Origin: Roseimarinus sp035271585
GTDB lineage: Bacteria; Bacteroidota; Bacteroidia; Bacteroidales; Prolixibacteraceae
Direction: 5' to 3'
DNA: 64,000 nucleotides
Assembly: GCA_035271585.1 (NCBI GenBank)
Contig: DATERL010000142.1
Location: forward strand, 17,849 to 81,848
The translations under genes and the position numbers were made by a program. The stretch's first letter is position 1, and the number at the start of each line of letters is the position of its first letter. Shown piece after piece: positions 54,484-63,822 of the stretch. The notes below the pieces were generated by a model that saw nothing but the letters and a program-made list of their open reading frames with translations, ran no database searches and was not told where the DNA came from.

Positions 54484-55683
54484 ATGTTAAGAAAGACAAT
54501 AAAGCTTATTTTAGTAGTAATCCTGTTTTCATCACAGGTGGCCAACGCGCAAGAAAAAACATTCAAACTCAATACGGTTGTAATTGATGCGGGCCATGGA
54601 GGTAAAGATCCGGGGGCAATTATTGGTAATGTAAAAGAAAAAGATATTGTGCTTGATGTTGCACTACGTACCGGTAAATTAATCCAGCAACAATTCCTCG
54701 ATGTTAAAGTAATTTACACAAGGGAGAAAGATGAGTTTATATCGTTGTTAGATCGGGCCGAAATTGCTAACAAACAAAAAGCCGACCTGTTTATTTCAAT
54801 ACATGTCAATACATTTCAAAAAAAAGATATAAATGGTGCCGAAACATTTATATTGGGAAATCACCGTTCGGAAGATAATTTGAAAGTAGCCCAAATGGAA
54901 AACTCGGTTATTTTGCTCGAAGATGACTATACTACCCGTTATGAGGGCTTTGATCCCAATTCGGCCGAATCGTACATTATGTTTGAACTGATTCAAAATG
55001 AATTTTTGGAACAAAGTAGATTTTTCGCCGATCAAATTCAAACCAGCTTTATTAAAAATGCCAACCGTAAAAGCCGTGGCGTAAAACAAGCCGGATTCTT
55101 GGTATTAAGGCAAACCACCATGCCAAGTGTTTTAATCGAGCTAGGTTTTATCAGCAATAATACCGAAGTGGTTTATTTAGTGAGTAACGAAGGCAAGCAA
55201 AACATGGCACTATCCATTGCCAAAGCATTTGCAAACTATAAAATGAGAAATGATTTACGTTCGGAAATAAAAACCAACGAAACTCCTCTTACTAAAAGCG
55301 AAGAAGAACCAACCATTGCTGAAAATAAAATTCCAAATCAACAAACAACACCAAAACCCGAATTGGCGGTTCCTGTTATCACCAAGGGAACAACACCAAA
55401 CCCACCTTCTGCATCCAATACATTTGTCACAATCGACAATGAAAATAATAAAGGGAAATGGTATGGTATTCAAATTTTGGCCAGTAAAAAAGCGTTAAAC
55501 ATTAACGATCAACTATTTTCCGAAACCAATGAACCAATTCATTACTATTTCGAAAATGAATGGCATAAGTATTATGTAGGACTAGCCCAAAATAAATCCG
55601 AACCCCAATCAAAATTAAAAGTAATTGGTGAAAAGTTCAAGGGTGCATTTATAGTTTCATTTAATAATGGAAAAAAAGAATAA
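54484..55683 (+). CDS. N-acetylmuramoyl-L-alanine amidase
   Basis: A 399-residue periplasmic zinc amidase that cleaves the peptide from MurNAc in peptidoglycan. Signal peptide at 1-22; Amidase_3 domain at about 29-255 with VVIDAGHGGKDPGA (zinc His near 38), DLFISIHVN near 100 and the catalytic Glu in VLIELGFISN near 220. A Pro/Thr-rich linker (about 260-320) leads to a C-terminal domain of about 80 residues (GKWYGIQILASKK) that resembles a SPOR peptidoglycan-binding domain. It is divergent from lptD, as often seen in the phylum. Confidence 0.9.
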   Translation: MLRKTIKLILVVILFSSQVANAQEKTFKLNTVVIDAGHGGKDPGAIIGNVKEKDIVLDVALRTGKLIQQQFLDVKVIYTREKDEFISLLDRAEIANKQKADLFISIHVNTFQKKDINGAETFILGNHRSEDNLKVAQMENSVILLEDDYTTRYEGFDPNSAESYIMFELIQNEFLEQSRFFADQIQTSFIKNANRKSRGVKQAGFLVLRQTTMPSVLIELGFISNNTEVVYLVSNEGKQNMALSIAKAFANYKMRNDLRSEIKTNETPLTKSEEEPTIAENKIPNQQTTPKPELAVPVITKGTTPNPPSASNTFVTIDNENNKGKWYGIQILASKKALNINDQLFSETNEPIHYYFENEWHKYYVGLAQNKSEPQSKLKVIGEKFKGAFIVSFNNGKKE

Positions 55684-56338
55684 AACCTCCATCCGAATCA
55701 TTACATTTTCAAAAATCTAGATTATTTGTGATTGCCAAAACAAAAAGCAAAATGTTTTGTACAACACAAAGGCATAGAATATGTACTTATATTTAAAATA
55801 TCTAAAACAGCTAAAAAACGTCATATTTTAATTCATCAGATTTTCATATCTTTTAATAATAAATAGGTAATAATATTTTTTCAAGTCGTAAAAATGCAAC
55901 CGTTTTTTAACATACAACCACATCATTGAAAGGAAAAAAGAGATTAAAATGAATAATTATTACAACTAACAAAAACGATAATACTAATTAATATGTGTAG
56001 TTTTTATTGCGTACTCCTATATACTTGATTTATTCACTAAACAATAACATACACTCACTATTATTGAAATTTTGTTAAGTAAGGAAAAGTAAATGTAAAA
56101 CAATTTAAAAATCAAGTTTATAGGCAAGTCGATAAAGCTTATGTATTGATATTCTAATACTTACAAAATATATTTTTTTTATTAACACATTATACCTGAC
56201 CCACAAACGATTGTATCTTTTTATTAAAAAACAAGTGTTATTAAATTTTTTTATCATCTATTTTTTTCACATTTTTGTAAAAGATTAAACAAAAGACCTA
56301 AAATTTATTGCTAAACTAAAATTTTGAACACACCCGTA
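55684..56338 (+). other. Long non-coding region upstream of dnaA
   Basis: About 650 bases of very AT-rich sequence without a plausible gene. TTATTCACT at 56030-56038 is one base off a DnaA box; no cluster of boxes is visible on either strand, so the region is not a convincing replication origin. It is more likely the dnaA leader and promoter region. Confidence 0.5.
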
Positions 56339-57766
56339 ATGAATAAGAACCATCATCAAATATGGAATGATTGCCTTGCAATTATTAAAGACAATGTACA
56401 ACCCATTAGTTTCCGTACTTGGTTCGAGCCCATAAAGCCCCTTAAACTTGAAGGCAATATTTTAACCATTCAAGTACCCAGTCCGTTTTTCTACGAGTAC
56501 CTCGAAGAGCAATACATAGACATCTTGCGTAAGACTTTGAAAAAAACAATTGGAAACAATGCTAAGTTGGAATACAACGTAGTAATGAGCGATCATCAAC
56601 AAAGTTCAAGTTCATTAACCGTTAATTACCCTACTAACAATGGTGCAAAATTAAACAACCGTCCGGTTTCAATTCCCATAAAGGCAGATACCTCGACCAT
56701 TAAAAATCCTTTTGTTATTCCAGGCATCCAAAAACTGCACATCGATCCGCAATTAAAAAAAGACAATACTTTTGATAATTTTATTGAAGGGGAATGCAAC
56801 AGGTTGGCACGTTCGGCAGGATATGCAGTTGCTCAAAACCCTGGTGGTACTGCATTTAATCCACTTATGATTTTTGGCGATAGCGGCTTGGGCAAAACCC
56901 ACCTTGCCCATGCTATAGGAATTGAAGTAAAAGAACGATACCCCGACAAAGTTGTACTATACGTTAATGCCAGCAAATTTATAACCCAATATTCCGAAGC
57001 CACCCGCAATAATAACCGCAACGACTTTTTGCACTTCTATCAAATGATTGACGTGCTCATTATTGACGATGTTCAAGAATTTGCAGGTAAAGAAAAAACT
57101 CAGGAAACATTTTTCCATGTTTTCAACCACCTGCATCAGTTAGGCAAACAATTAATATTAACTTCAGATAAAGCGCCAATCGACATTAAAGGTATTGAAC
57201 AAAGGTTATTGTCGAGGTTCAAATGGGGACTTACCACCGATTTGCAAACCCCCGACTACCAAACGAGGTTGGCAATTCTTAAAAAGAAAACATACAAAGA
57301 TGGTTTAACCATGCCCGACGAAGTACTCGAATACATTGCCGAACACATCGACACTAATGTAAGAGAACTCGAAGGCGCGTTGATTTCATTATTGGCACAA
57401 TCGACCCTTAATAAAAGGGACATTACCATTGACCTGGCCATGGAGTTAATCAACAAAATCATAAAACAAAGTAAGCACGAAATCACCATCGACTATATCC
57501 AAAAAATTGTTTGCGATTATTTCAACATGACATCAGACTCATTACAGTCGAAAACACGAAAAAGGGAAATTGTTCAGGCTCGGCAAATTGCCATGTTTTT
57601 CTCCAAATCGCTAACTAAATCGTCGTTAGCATCAATTGGAGCTCAAATTGGACAGAAAGACCATGCAACTGTTTTACATGCTTGCAAAACCGTCAACAAC
57701 CTGATAGACACCGACAAACAATTCAAAATGGATGTCGACGAGATAGAAAAGAGATTAAAAGTTTAA
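56339..57766 (+). CDS. dnaA: Chromosomal replication initiator protein DnaA
   Basis: A 475-residue AAA+ ATPase that opens the replication origin. Domain I is at about 1-85 (FRTWFEPIKPL), followed by a linker; AAA+ core with Walker A GDSGLGKTH near 180, Walker B LIIDDVQEF near 240 and RLLSRFKWGL near 288; the DNA-binding domain carries the signature IGQKDHATVLHACKTV near 440. ATG at 56339 is preferred; a TTG at 56324 would add five residues. A terminator follows at 57783. Confidence 0.97.
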   Translation: MNKNHHQIWNDCLAIIKDNVQPISFRTWFEPIKPLKLEGNILTIQVPSPFFYEYLEEQYIDILRKTLKKTIGNNAKLEYNVVMSDHQQSSSSLTVNYPTNNGAKLNNRPVSIPIKADTSTIKNPFVIPGIQKLHIDPQLKKDNTFDNFIEGECNRLARSAGYAVAQNPGGTAFNPLMIFGDSGLGKTHLAHAIGIEVKERYPDKVVLYVNASKFITQYSEATRNNNRNDFLHFYQMIDVLIIDDVQEFAGKEKTQETFFHVFNHLHQLGKQLILTSDKAPIDIKGIEQRLLSRFKWGLTTDLQTPDYQTRLAILKKKTYKDGLTMPDEVLEYIAEHIDTNVRELEGALISLLAQSTLNKRDITIDLAMELINKIIKQSKHEITIDYIQKIVCDYFNMTSDSLQSKTRKREIVQARQIAMFFSKSLTKSSLASIGAQIGQKDHATVLHACKTVNNLIDTDKQFKMDVDEIEKRLKV

Positions 57767-57782
57767 TTAATATTACACAAAA

Positions 57783-57806
57783 GCAGGTCATCGGATCTGC
57801 TTTTTT
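57783..57806 (+). terminator. Rho-independent terminator of dnaA
   Basis: GCAGGTC pairs with GATCTGC (57783-57800; one G-T) around a 4-base loop, followed by six T. It lies 17 bases after the dnaA stop codon. Confidence 0.85.
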
Positions 57807-57820
57807 ATTAAAAAAGCAAT

Positions 57821-58690
57821 ATGATTTTTCTTTGGTTGAGTATTTTATGTTCTTCCACCATTTATGTTCTTTTTAAAACTTACAAGAACTTGAATGCCGG
57901 CTTAACCGGGATTATCATTATCAATTATTTTGTTGCATTTATTCTTGGCTTAGTAAGCAAGCCAACTCCCAATACCTTAAGTACAATAATACATTCGAAC
58001 TGGATTCCAATGGCCATGCTCATTGGCTTTTTGTTTGTGGCCATGTTTTTCCTCATCGGTATTTCAACACAAAAAAACGGCATTGGCATTACAACAATTG
58101 CCACCCGCATGTCGATGGTTATTCCCATCTTTTTTTCGATGTTCATTTTCAATGAAGAAATATCATTGTCGAAATTATTAAAAATAGGTTTAACCATAAT
58201 TGCGGTTGTATTGGCCATATACTCGCCCAAAACGAAGAACAGAAAAAACGGGCTGCTAATATTACCATTCGTACTGTTTATCGGTTCGGGAGGTGCCGAC
58301 ACGCTGGTAAAAACGGCTCAGCAGCTTTTTGTGCCCGAGCACCAATTAAGCTTGTTTTCATCCTTGCTTTTCGGCACCTCATTTATTGCTTCGTTTTTCT
58401 TACTTTTTCAAAAACCCAAAAACGAAAAATTGGTTTCAGTAAACAACCTATTTGTTGGATCGATGCTTGGAGCGGTTAATTTTGGCTCATTATTTTTCAT
58501 AATGAAAGCACTAAACAACAGTGGGATGGCAAGTTCGTTGGTTTTTGGAATTAACAACCTTGCTATTGTGGGCATATCGCTCATTATTGGTTTCTTTGCT
58601 TTTAAAGAAAAGTTGAAACCTGTAAATTGGGTCGGAATAGTATTGTCAGCAATTTGTATCGTTTTACTAACTGCAAACCGATGGACATAA
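57821..58690 (+). CDS. EamA/DMT-family transporter
   Basis: A 289-residue membrane protein with about ten hydrophobic spans in two EamA-like halves. The final span and tail (WVGIVLSAICIVLLTANRW) match the family. Substrate unknown. It overlaps the following yigZ gene by 10 bases and starts just after the dnaA terminator, so its promoter must lie within or just before its own start, perhaps in the terminator T run. Confidence 0.83.
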   Translation: MIFLWLSILCSSTIYVLFKTYKNLNAGLTGIIIINYFVAFILGLVSKPTPNTLSTIIHSNWIPMAMLIGFLFVAMFFLIGISTQKNGIGITTIATRMSMVIPIFFSMFIFNEEISLSKLLKIGLTIIAVVLAIYSPKTKNRKNGLLILPFVLFIGSGGADTLVKTAQQLFVPEHQLSLFSSLLFGTSFIASFFLLFQKPKNEKLVSVNNLFVGSMLGAVNFGSLFFIMKALNNSGMASSLVFGINNLAIVGISLIIGFFAFKEKLKPVNWVGIVLSAICIVLLTANRWT

Positions 58691-59295
58691 AAGACACATA
58701 CCTTACAATAGATTTACCGTCGGAAGGTATATTCAAGGACAAGGGAAGCAAGTTCTTGGCCTTTGCCTATCCGCTTACCGACGAGAGTAAAGTGAAAAAT
58801 ATTGTTCAAAACCTAAAAAAAGAACACCATAGCGCCCGCCACCATTGTTTCGCATTTAAAATAGGAAACCAAGGAGAACAATACCGCGCTAACGACGATG
58901 GCGAACCTTCGGGTACAGCCGGAAGGCCAATACTTGGGCAACTTAATAGTTACAATTTAACCAACATTTTGGTAGTTGTTGTTCGTTACTTTGGAGGCAC
59001 GCTACTGGGGGTTGGTGGTTTAATAAACGCCTATAAAAATGCCACTATCGAAGCACTCGAAAACGCTTCCATTGTTGAAAAAATTATCGAAACCCATTAC
59101 CAGCTTCGCTTCGATTATCCTTTACAAAACACTGTAATGAAGGTGCTTAAAGATTTCAATACCGATATAACAAATAGCCAATTTGAGATGGATTGTCGGC
59201 TAAGCATTGCCGTGAGGCTGAGCAACGAAGAAGCAGTTATAAACATATTGAATAAAATTGATGGCCTAAGCCTATCAAAAATTGAAAAACATTAA
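58681..59295 (+). CDS. YigZ/IMPACT-family protein
   Basis: A 204-residue member of the UPF0029/IMPACT family. The N-terminal domain has KGSKFLAFAYP near 22, HHSARHHCFAFK near 52 and DDGEPSGTAGRPIL near 77, then VVRYFGGTLLGVGGL near 103, all conserved. The C-terminal ferredoxin-like domain follows. The family binds nucleic acids or modulates translation; the role in bacteria is not settled. The ATG at 58681 lies inside the end of the transporter gene, so translation is coupled. Confidence 0.88.
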   Translation: MDIKDTYLTIDLPSEGIFKDKGSKFLAFAYPLTDESKVKNIVQNLKKEHHSARHHCFAFKIGNQGEQYRANDDGEPSGTAGRPILGQLNSYNLTNILVVVVRYFGGTLLGVGGLINAYKNATIEALENASIVEKIIETHYQLRFDYPLQNTVMKVLKDFNTDITNSQFEMDCRLSIAVRLSNEEAVINILNKIDGLSLSKIEKH

Positions 59296-59351
59296 AAAAA
59301 ATTGAAAAAAAAACACAATATAAATAACTAAAGTTTTATATTTATACTTTA

Positions 59352-59450
59352 ATGAAAAGCAAGAAAACAAATCAAAACAGGGTGTACAGAAACGAACAAT
59401 ATAACAGCTGTAACATTCAATATATAAAAGCGATAGCAATTAACCAGTAG
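59352..59450 (+). CDS. Candidate 32-codon leader peptide of pyrBI
   Basis: ATG at 59352 opens a 32-codon frame ending TAG at 59448-59450. The peptide is basic (MKSKKTNQNR). The stop codon lies in the 5' arm of the terminator hairpin at 59442-59465, so a ribosome at the stop would prevent the hairpin from forming. This is the layout of pyrL in the E. coli pyrBI leader. Alternative: a chance frame downstream of yigZ. Confidence 0.45.
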   Translation: MKSKKTNQNRVYRNEQYNSCNIQYIKAIAINQ

Positions 59451-59472
59451 ATTTTTCTATTGGTTTTTTTTT
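59442..59472 (+). terminator. Intrinsic terminator (candidate attenuator) in front of pyrB
   Basis: AACCAGTAG pairs with CTATTGGTT (one G-T) around the 6-base loop ATTTTT, followed by a run of T to 59472. It is 40 bases upstream of the pyrB ATG, and no promoter matching the consensus fits between, so pyrB expression seems to need read-through. Confidence 0.8.
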
Positions 59473-59512
59473 GAATAAAATATTAATCAACAACCCAATA
59501 AATATACAAAAT

Positions 59513-60424
59513 ATGCATCCAGGAAGTTTAATATCGATTACCGATTTCAGCAAAGATAAATACTTACGCATAATGGAATTGGCCGCTGAATTCGAACAAA
59601 ACCCTAATCAAAAACTGCTCCACAACAAGGTAGTTGCATCGTTGTTTTTTGAACCATCGACCCGAACAAGGTTAAGCTTCGAAACAGCCATATCGCGTAT
59701 GGGCGGTCAAATAATTGGGTTCAGCGATTCATCGTCGTCGAGCGTTACCAAGGGCGAAACCCTTCACGACACCATTCGAATGGTAAGCAACTACGCCGAC
59801 CTTATTGTGATGCGCCATCCACTTGAAGGCAGCGCACGTTATGCCAGCCAAATTTCAAATGTACCTGTTATAAATGCCGGCGATGGTGCCAACCAGCACC
59901 CTTCTCAAACCTTACTCGACATGTATTCAATTATGAAAACACAGGGTAGGCTCGACAATATCAATATATTTTTAGTTGGCGATTTGAAATATGGACGAAC
60001 AGTGCATTCACTTATACAGGCTTTATCAGTTTTCGAAAATCCAATTTTCAACTTTATTGCCCCACCAGAACTGGCCATGCCCATCGAATACAAAAAATTT
60101 CTCGATGACCTGGGAATAAGGTATTTTGAACACACCGAATTTACCGACATTATTAGCGAAGCCGATATTATTTACATGACCCGCGTACAAAAAGAACGTT
60201 TTACCGACCCCATTGAATACGAAAAAGTGAAAAACGTTTACATACTAAAAAACAAAATGTTGGCAAACACCAAATCAACCATGAAAATTTTACACCCGCT
60301 GCCCCGCATTAACGAAATACATACCGATGTTGACAGCAATCCGAAAGCATACTATTTCGAGCAGGCTCTGAATGGGGTGTTTACGCGTCAGGCAATCATT
60401 TCACACATTATGAAAATTAAATAA
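59513..60424 (+). CDS. pyrB: Aspartate carbamoyltransferase, catalytic subunit
   Basis: A 303-residue enzyme forming N-carbamoyl-aspartate from carbamoyl phosphate and aspartate, the committed step of pyrimidine synthesis. Motifs: carbamoyl phosphate site FFEPSTRTRLSFE near 46-58, MRHPLEGSAR near 98, GDGANQHPSQTLLD near 123, and HPLPRINEIHTDVD near 262. ATG at 59513 gives the normal length; the frame can be opened at TTG 59471 but that lies in the terminator T run. pyrI follows after 10 bases. Confidence 0.97.
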   Translation: MHPGSLISITDFSKDKYLRIMELAAEFEQNPNQKLLHNKVVASLFFEPSTRTRLSFETAISRMGGQIIGFSDSSSSSVTKGETLHDTIRMVSNYADLIVMRHPLEGSARYASQISNVPVINAGDGANQHPSQTLLDMYSIMKTQGRLDNINIFLVGDLKYGRTVHSLIQALSVFENPIFNFIAPPELAMPIEYKKFLDDLGIRYFEHTEFTDIISEADIIYMTRVQKERFTDPIEYEKVKNVYILKNKMLANTKSTMKILHPLPRINEIHTDVDSNPKAYYFEQALNGVFTRQAIISHIMKIK

Positions 60425-60434
60425 ATTTGAAGTC

Positions 60435-60887
60435 ATGGATAAAGCATTACAAGTAAGCGCCATTAAAGAGGGAACTGTAATTGACCATATACCGGCAAGC
60501 CGCCTTTTCGAAGTTATTAACATTTTAGACCTTCAAAACTGCCACGAAATGATTACTTTCGGTACCAATCTTGGCAGTAAAAAACTTGGAAAAAAGGCCA
60601 TTATCAAGGTATCGAACCGTTTTTTCAAGGAAAAAGAAATTGATAAAATTGCACTCATTGCACCTAATGCAAAATTAAACACCATAAGGAATTTCGAGGT
60701 GGTGGAAAAGCGTGTGGTGGAAATACCCAACGAAATCATCGGAATTGTGAAATGTTTCAATCCTAAATGCATTACCAATCACGAAAAGATAGAAACAAGG
60801 TTCACTGTAATTTCAAAAGAACACATTGAGTTGAAATGCAGGTTTTGCGAAAAAATAACCGACGAAGAACACGTTGTAATTAATTGA
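60435..60887 (+). CDS. pyrI: Aspartate carbamoyltransferase, regulatory subunit
   Basis: A 150-residue subunit that binds ATP/CTP and controls the catalytic subunit. The nucleotide-binding domain is at the N-terminus (KEGTVIDHIPA near residue 10). The zinc site that joins it to PyrB is intact: CFNPKC near 113 and CRFCEK near 140 give the four Cys. Presence of PyrI indicates the allosteric enzyme type of E. coli. Confidence 0.96.
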   Translation: MDKALQVSAIKEGTVIDHIPASRLFEVINILDLQNCHEMITFGTNLGSKKLGKKAIIKVSNRFFKEKEIDKIALIAPNAKLNTIRNFEVVEKRVVEIPNEIIGIVKCFNPKCITNHEKIETRFTVISKEHIELKCRFCEKITDEEHVVIN

Positions 60888-60910
60888 TCTTAACCCGCTT
60901 AACTATCACA

Positions 60911-61363
60911 ATGGACCAAAATGCTATTATTTCGAAAATAGAACAGCTTACCCGTAATTTAAGCAACAAGAATGAAATATTGCTCGAAACCTGTAAGATT
61001 CTACAAAACGAAGTCGCTCATTACGACTGGGTAGGATTTTACATGCTCGATGAAACTGAAAAAATGCTATTACTGGGTCCCTATGTTGGAAAAACAACCG
61101 AACACACCCTAATTCCAATTGGCAAAGGGGTTTGTGGACAAGTTGCCGAAAACAAAAAAACCATGATTGTTCAGGATGTTTCAAAAATGGAAAACTACAT
61201 AGCTTGTAGCCTCGAAGTACAATCAGAAATTGTAATCCCCATATTGAAAAACGGGAACTTTGTTGCCGAAATAGATATCGACTCTCATGCCTTTGCTCCA
61301 TTTGGGAACAATGACCAACATTTGCTCGAAAAAGTGGCCAATATACTGAGCCAACTCTTTTAA
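60911..61363 (+). CDS. GAF-domain protein of the free-Met-R-sulfoxide reductase group, resolving Cys missing
   Basis: A 150-residue single GAF domain. It carries DWVGFYML near 38, GKGVCGQVAE near 75, the active-site Cys in YIACSLEVQSEIV near 101 and EIDIDSH near 122. E. coli free-methionine-R-sulfoxide reductase also needs a resolving Cys in a KIAC-like motif before GVCG; here that segment is GKTTEHT without Cys. Activity is therefore uncertain, or another Cys (GVCG) takes the role. ATG at 60911; the upstream TTG at 60884 overlaps pyrI and is not preferred. Confidence 0.8.
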   Translation: MDQNAIISKIEQLTRNLSNKNEILLETCKILQNEVAHYDWVGFYMLDETEKMLLLGPYVGKTTEHTLIPIGKGVCGQVAENKKTMIVQDVSKMENYIACSLEVQSEIVIPILKNGNFVAEIDIDSHAFAPFGNNDQHLLEKVANILSQLF

Positions 61364-61465
61364 CCTGGATTGGGACTAAATTTTTAATGCAAGTCGGCTA
61401 TAAGCTTTCTTAATAATTAGTTTTTTGTTATATTCGGCTAATTATTTATTTACAATAAAATTGCT

Positions 61466-63577
61466 ATGCCAAACAAAGAGGGGTTATATACTGCTATTTT
61501 CATCTTGTTGAGCATTATAACTTCCTTTGCCAATCAGCCCATTGTCGATTCCATACAAAACTACTCTTCAAAAGAAATAATTAAGAAAGCGACCTTACTG
61601 GTTCAAAAAATGGAACTCGAAACAGCTCAACAACTGCTCGAGGAAAGCATTGAAAACACATCACAAAAAACCAACGAGCACGATTGGGCTGTTATGAACT
61701 ACCTTTTAGCCGACTGCTACTATTTTAACCACAACCACGAAAAGGCAAAATTAATTTACCACAACATTGAAAAATCGTTCGAAAACTTAAACGACACACT
61801 TTACCTGTTGCGTACCAGAGGTAGTTTGGGGGTACTTTACTGTTACGAAAACGACAACGTTAAAACCCTCGACTATAACATCAAAATTATCGCAACTATA
61901 AATCAGATAAAAAACCCTACACCCGATATTATTGAACAAAAAAAGAATGCTCTTTCGAACATGATTAATTTGTATAACAACACGAACGAGTTTGAAAAAT
62001 CACTCCAGATTGCCCCCGAAGCTTTAGCACTTGCCGCACAACTTAACGATTCAATTAACTTGGGTAGTATACACAACTCAATTGGGGTTGCTTACAAAAG
62101 AATGAAGCAATTAGACAAAGCATTATCTGAATATAACAAAGCCCGTGACATTTACCTTAAATTAAATGATCAATTCAGGTACTCATTCATTCTAAATAAT
62201 ATGGGTGGCTTATATGTCGAAATACACCAGCCCGACTCTGCTCTACACTCATATACACTTGCACTTCAAGGCTTTGAAAAGGAGGAATTTGATGAGGGGA
62301 TTGCACATGCTAAATTGGGGATGGCTTCAATTTATAATCAATTGGGGCACACACACCAGGCGCGCGAGCTCTACAAATCGACTATTGAAATCACTCAAAG
62401 GAATCACTTTAACGAACTACTGCTTCAAGCTTTCACTGAGCTATCAAATCTTGAATATCAAAACAATAACTACAAGGAAGCTTTCGAAATTCAAAAAGAA
62501 TACGACAGTTTAAATGACAGTTTATTCAATATCGAAAAAGAAATTGAATATAAAAAGCTTAAAACACAGTATGAAGTTAGCTTAATGGAAAACGAACTCT
62601 CAAACTTAAAAAACGAGAGTTTTCTTTACGAATCAAGGATTAAAGTGAAAATAAAACAGATACAAGCAGCCTCAACCATTATTATTTTTCTGGTGATATT
62701 AGTTTACATCGTTTATATTTTTTACAAACAAAAATACAAAGCCAACATTACCTTGTTGAAAAAGAACAATCAAATAGCCCAACAAAATATTCAGTTGAAA
62801 AAAATGAACGACGATATCGAATGTATCAACGATCAACTTCAGCGATCGAGGCATCAACTCATTTTATCGAACAATTCAAAAAGTCGATTTTTCTCGGTAC
62901 TTGCCCACGATTTAAAAAATCCCTTTCACAACATTATGGGATATTCCAATTTATTATCGAGTCAGTTCAATAATTTAAATAACAACGAGATAAAGGATTA
63001 TGCCCATTCGATATACAACTCGAGTGTGGCATTAAACAGCTTGCTCGAAAACCTGTTAGAATGGAGTCGTACCCAAACCAACAACATCAAATTCAACCCA
63101 ACATTTGTTGATATTAACCAAACGGTAAACAACGTACTTGCCCTATTGCTACCGAATGCTAGCGAAAAAAATATTACCATTGAAAAGAACATAGCCGAAG
63201 GCTTACAAATAACAGCCGACCAAGCCATGCTCGAAACCATTTTCAGAAATCTAATCAACAATGGAATTAAGTTCACACCCAAAGGTGGTAAAATCGATAT
63301 TTCGGCCTGCATAAGCCCACTCCAATTCGAAGCAACGATAAGCGATAATGGCGTAGGAATTAACAAAAAAGAGATTTCGAAAATTTTCAGAATTGATTCC
63401 AAGCTAAAAACGGCAGGCACCAACAATGAGAAAGGCACGGGATTAGGACTGGTAATATGCAGTGAATTTATAAAATATCACAGCGGCGAAATATGGGTAA
63501 AAAGCAAACAAGGCAATGGTTCATCATTTCATTTTACCATTCCGAACAATATCCCTAAAACAAAAGAAATGAGCTAA
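61466..63577 (+). CDS. Sensor histidine kinase with TPR sensor region
   Basis: A 703-residue protein: signal peptide or anchor (about 8-22), tetratricopeptide repeats in the periplasm (about 30-350; IHNSIGVAYKRMKQLDKAL), one membrane span (about 402-421), a coiled-coil linker (about 430-470), the phosphoacceptor His481 in LAHDLKNPF, and an ATPase domain ending near 695 (FRNLINNGIKFTP, DNGVGI, GTGLGLVI). No response regulator gene is adjacent, so its partner is elsewhere. Signal unknown; TPR sensors often bind proteins or peptides. Confidence 0.93.
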   Translation: MPNKEGLYTAIFILLSIITSFANQPIVDSIQNYSSKEIIKKATLLVQKMELETAQQLLEESIENTSQKTNEHDWAVMNYLLADCYYFNHNHEKAKLIYHNIEKSFENLNDTLYLLRTRGSLGVLYCYENDNVKTLDYNIKIIATINQIKNPTPDIIEQKKNALSNMINLYNNTNEFEKSLQIAPEALALAAQLNDSINLGSIHNSIGVAYKRMKQLDKALSEYNKARDIYLKLNDQFRYSFILNNMGGLYVEIHQPDSALHSYTLALQGFEKEEFDEGIAHAKLGMASIYNQLGHTHQARELYKSTIEITQRNHFNELLLQAFTELSNLEYQNNNYKEAFEIQKEYDSLNDSLFNIEKEIEYKKLKTQYEVSLMENELSNLKNESFLYESRIKVKIKQIQAASTIIIFLVILVYIVYIFYKQKYKANITLLKKNNQIAQQNIQLKKMNDDIECINDQLQRSRHQLILSNNSKSRFFSVLAHDLKNPFHNIMGYSNLLSSQFNNLNNNEIKDYAHSIYNSSVALNSLLENLLEWSRTQTNNIKFNPTFVDINQTVNNVLALLLPNASEKNITIEKNIAEGLQITADQAMLETIFRNLINNGIKFTPKGGKIDISACISPLQFEATISDNGVGINKKEISKIFRIDSKLKTAGTNNEKGTGLGLVICSEFIKYHSGEIWVKSKQGNGSSFHFTIPNNIPKTKEMS

Positions 63578-63777
63578 ACCGAAACATCGGAATTAGGTTT
63601 CGTGCTTTTCATTTTTTGTATAGGTTTTACTACAATTTCATGTTTACAATGGTAACATATATATATTTCGCACGATGTACAAGCGAAACAATTAGAACAT
63701 GAACGCTGTAAATCATCTTTTGAGAATTCGCTTCCGCAATTTCCACATTTAATTTTATCGTAATAATCAATCGCCAT
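63574..63777 (-). CDS. Small zinc-ribbon-like protein
   Basis: A 67-residue protein with paired cysteine knuckles: CGNC near residue 11, CSNC and CTSC near 28-40, and CYHC near 46, followed by a Lys/Pro-rich tail. It could bind two zinc ions. Function unknown. Its 3' end overlaps the histidine kinase gene by 4 bases in convergent orientation. Confidence 0.7.
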   Translation of the reverse strand: MAIDYYDKIKCGNCGSEFSKDDLQRSCSNCFACTSCEIYICYHCKHEIVVKPIQKMKSTKPNSDVSV

Positions 63778-63822
63778 AAGTGATCATTTTATGTCAGAAA
63801 ATGTTATTCAACGCACATTCAA

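Noticed and set aside
55684..56338. Replication origin upstream of dnaA
   Set aside because: Only one near-match DnaA box on both strands and no ordered repeats; AT-richness alone is not enough.
60948..61301. 117-codon minus-strand frame over the GAF gene
   Set aside because: Antisense shadow; Cys/Phe/Arg-rich translation without domain.
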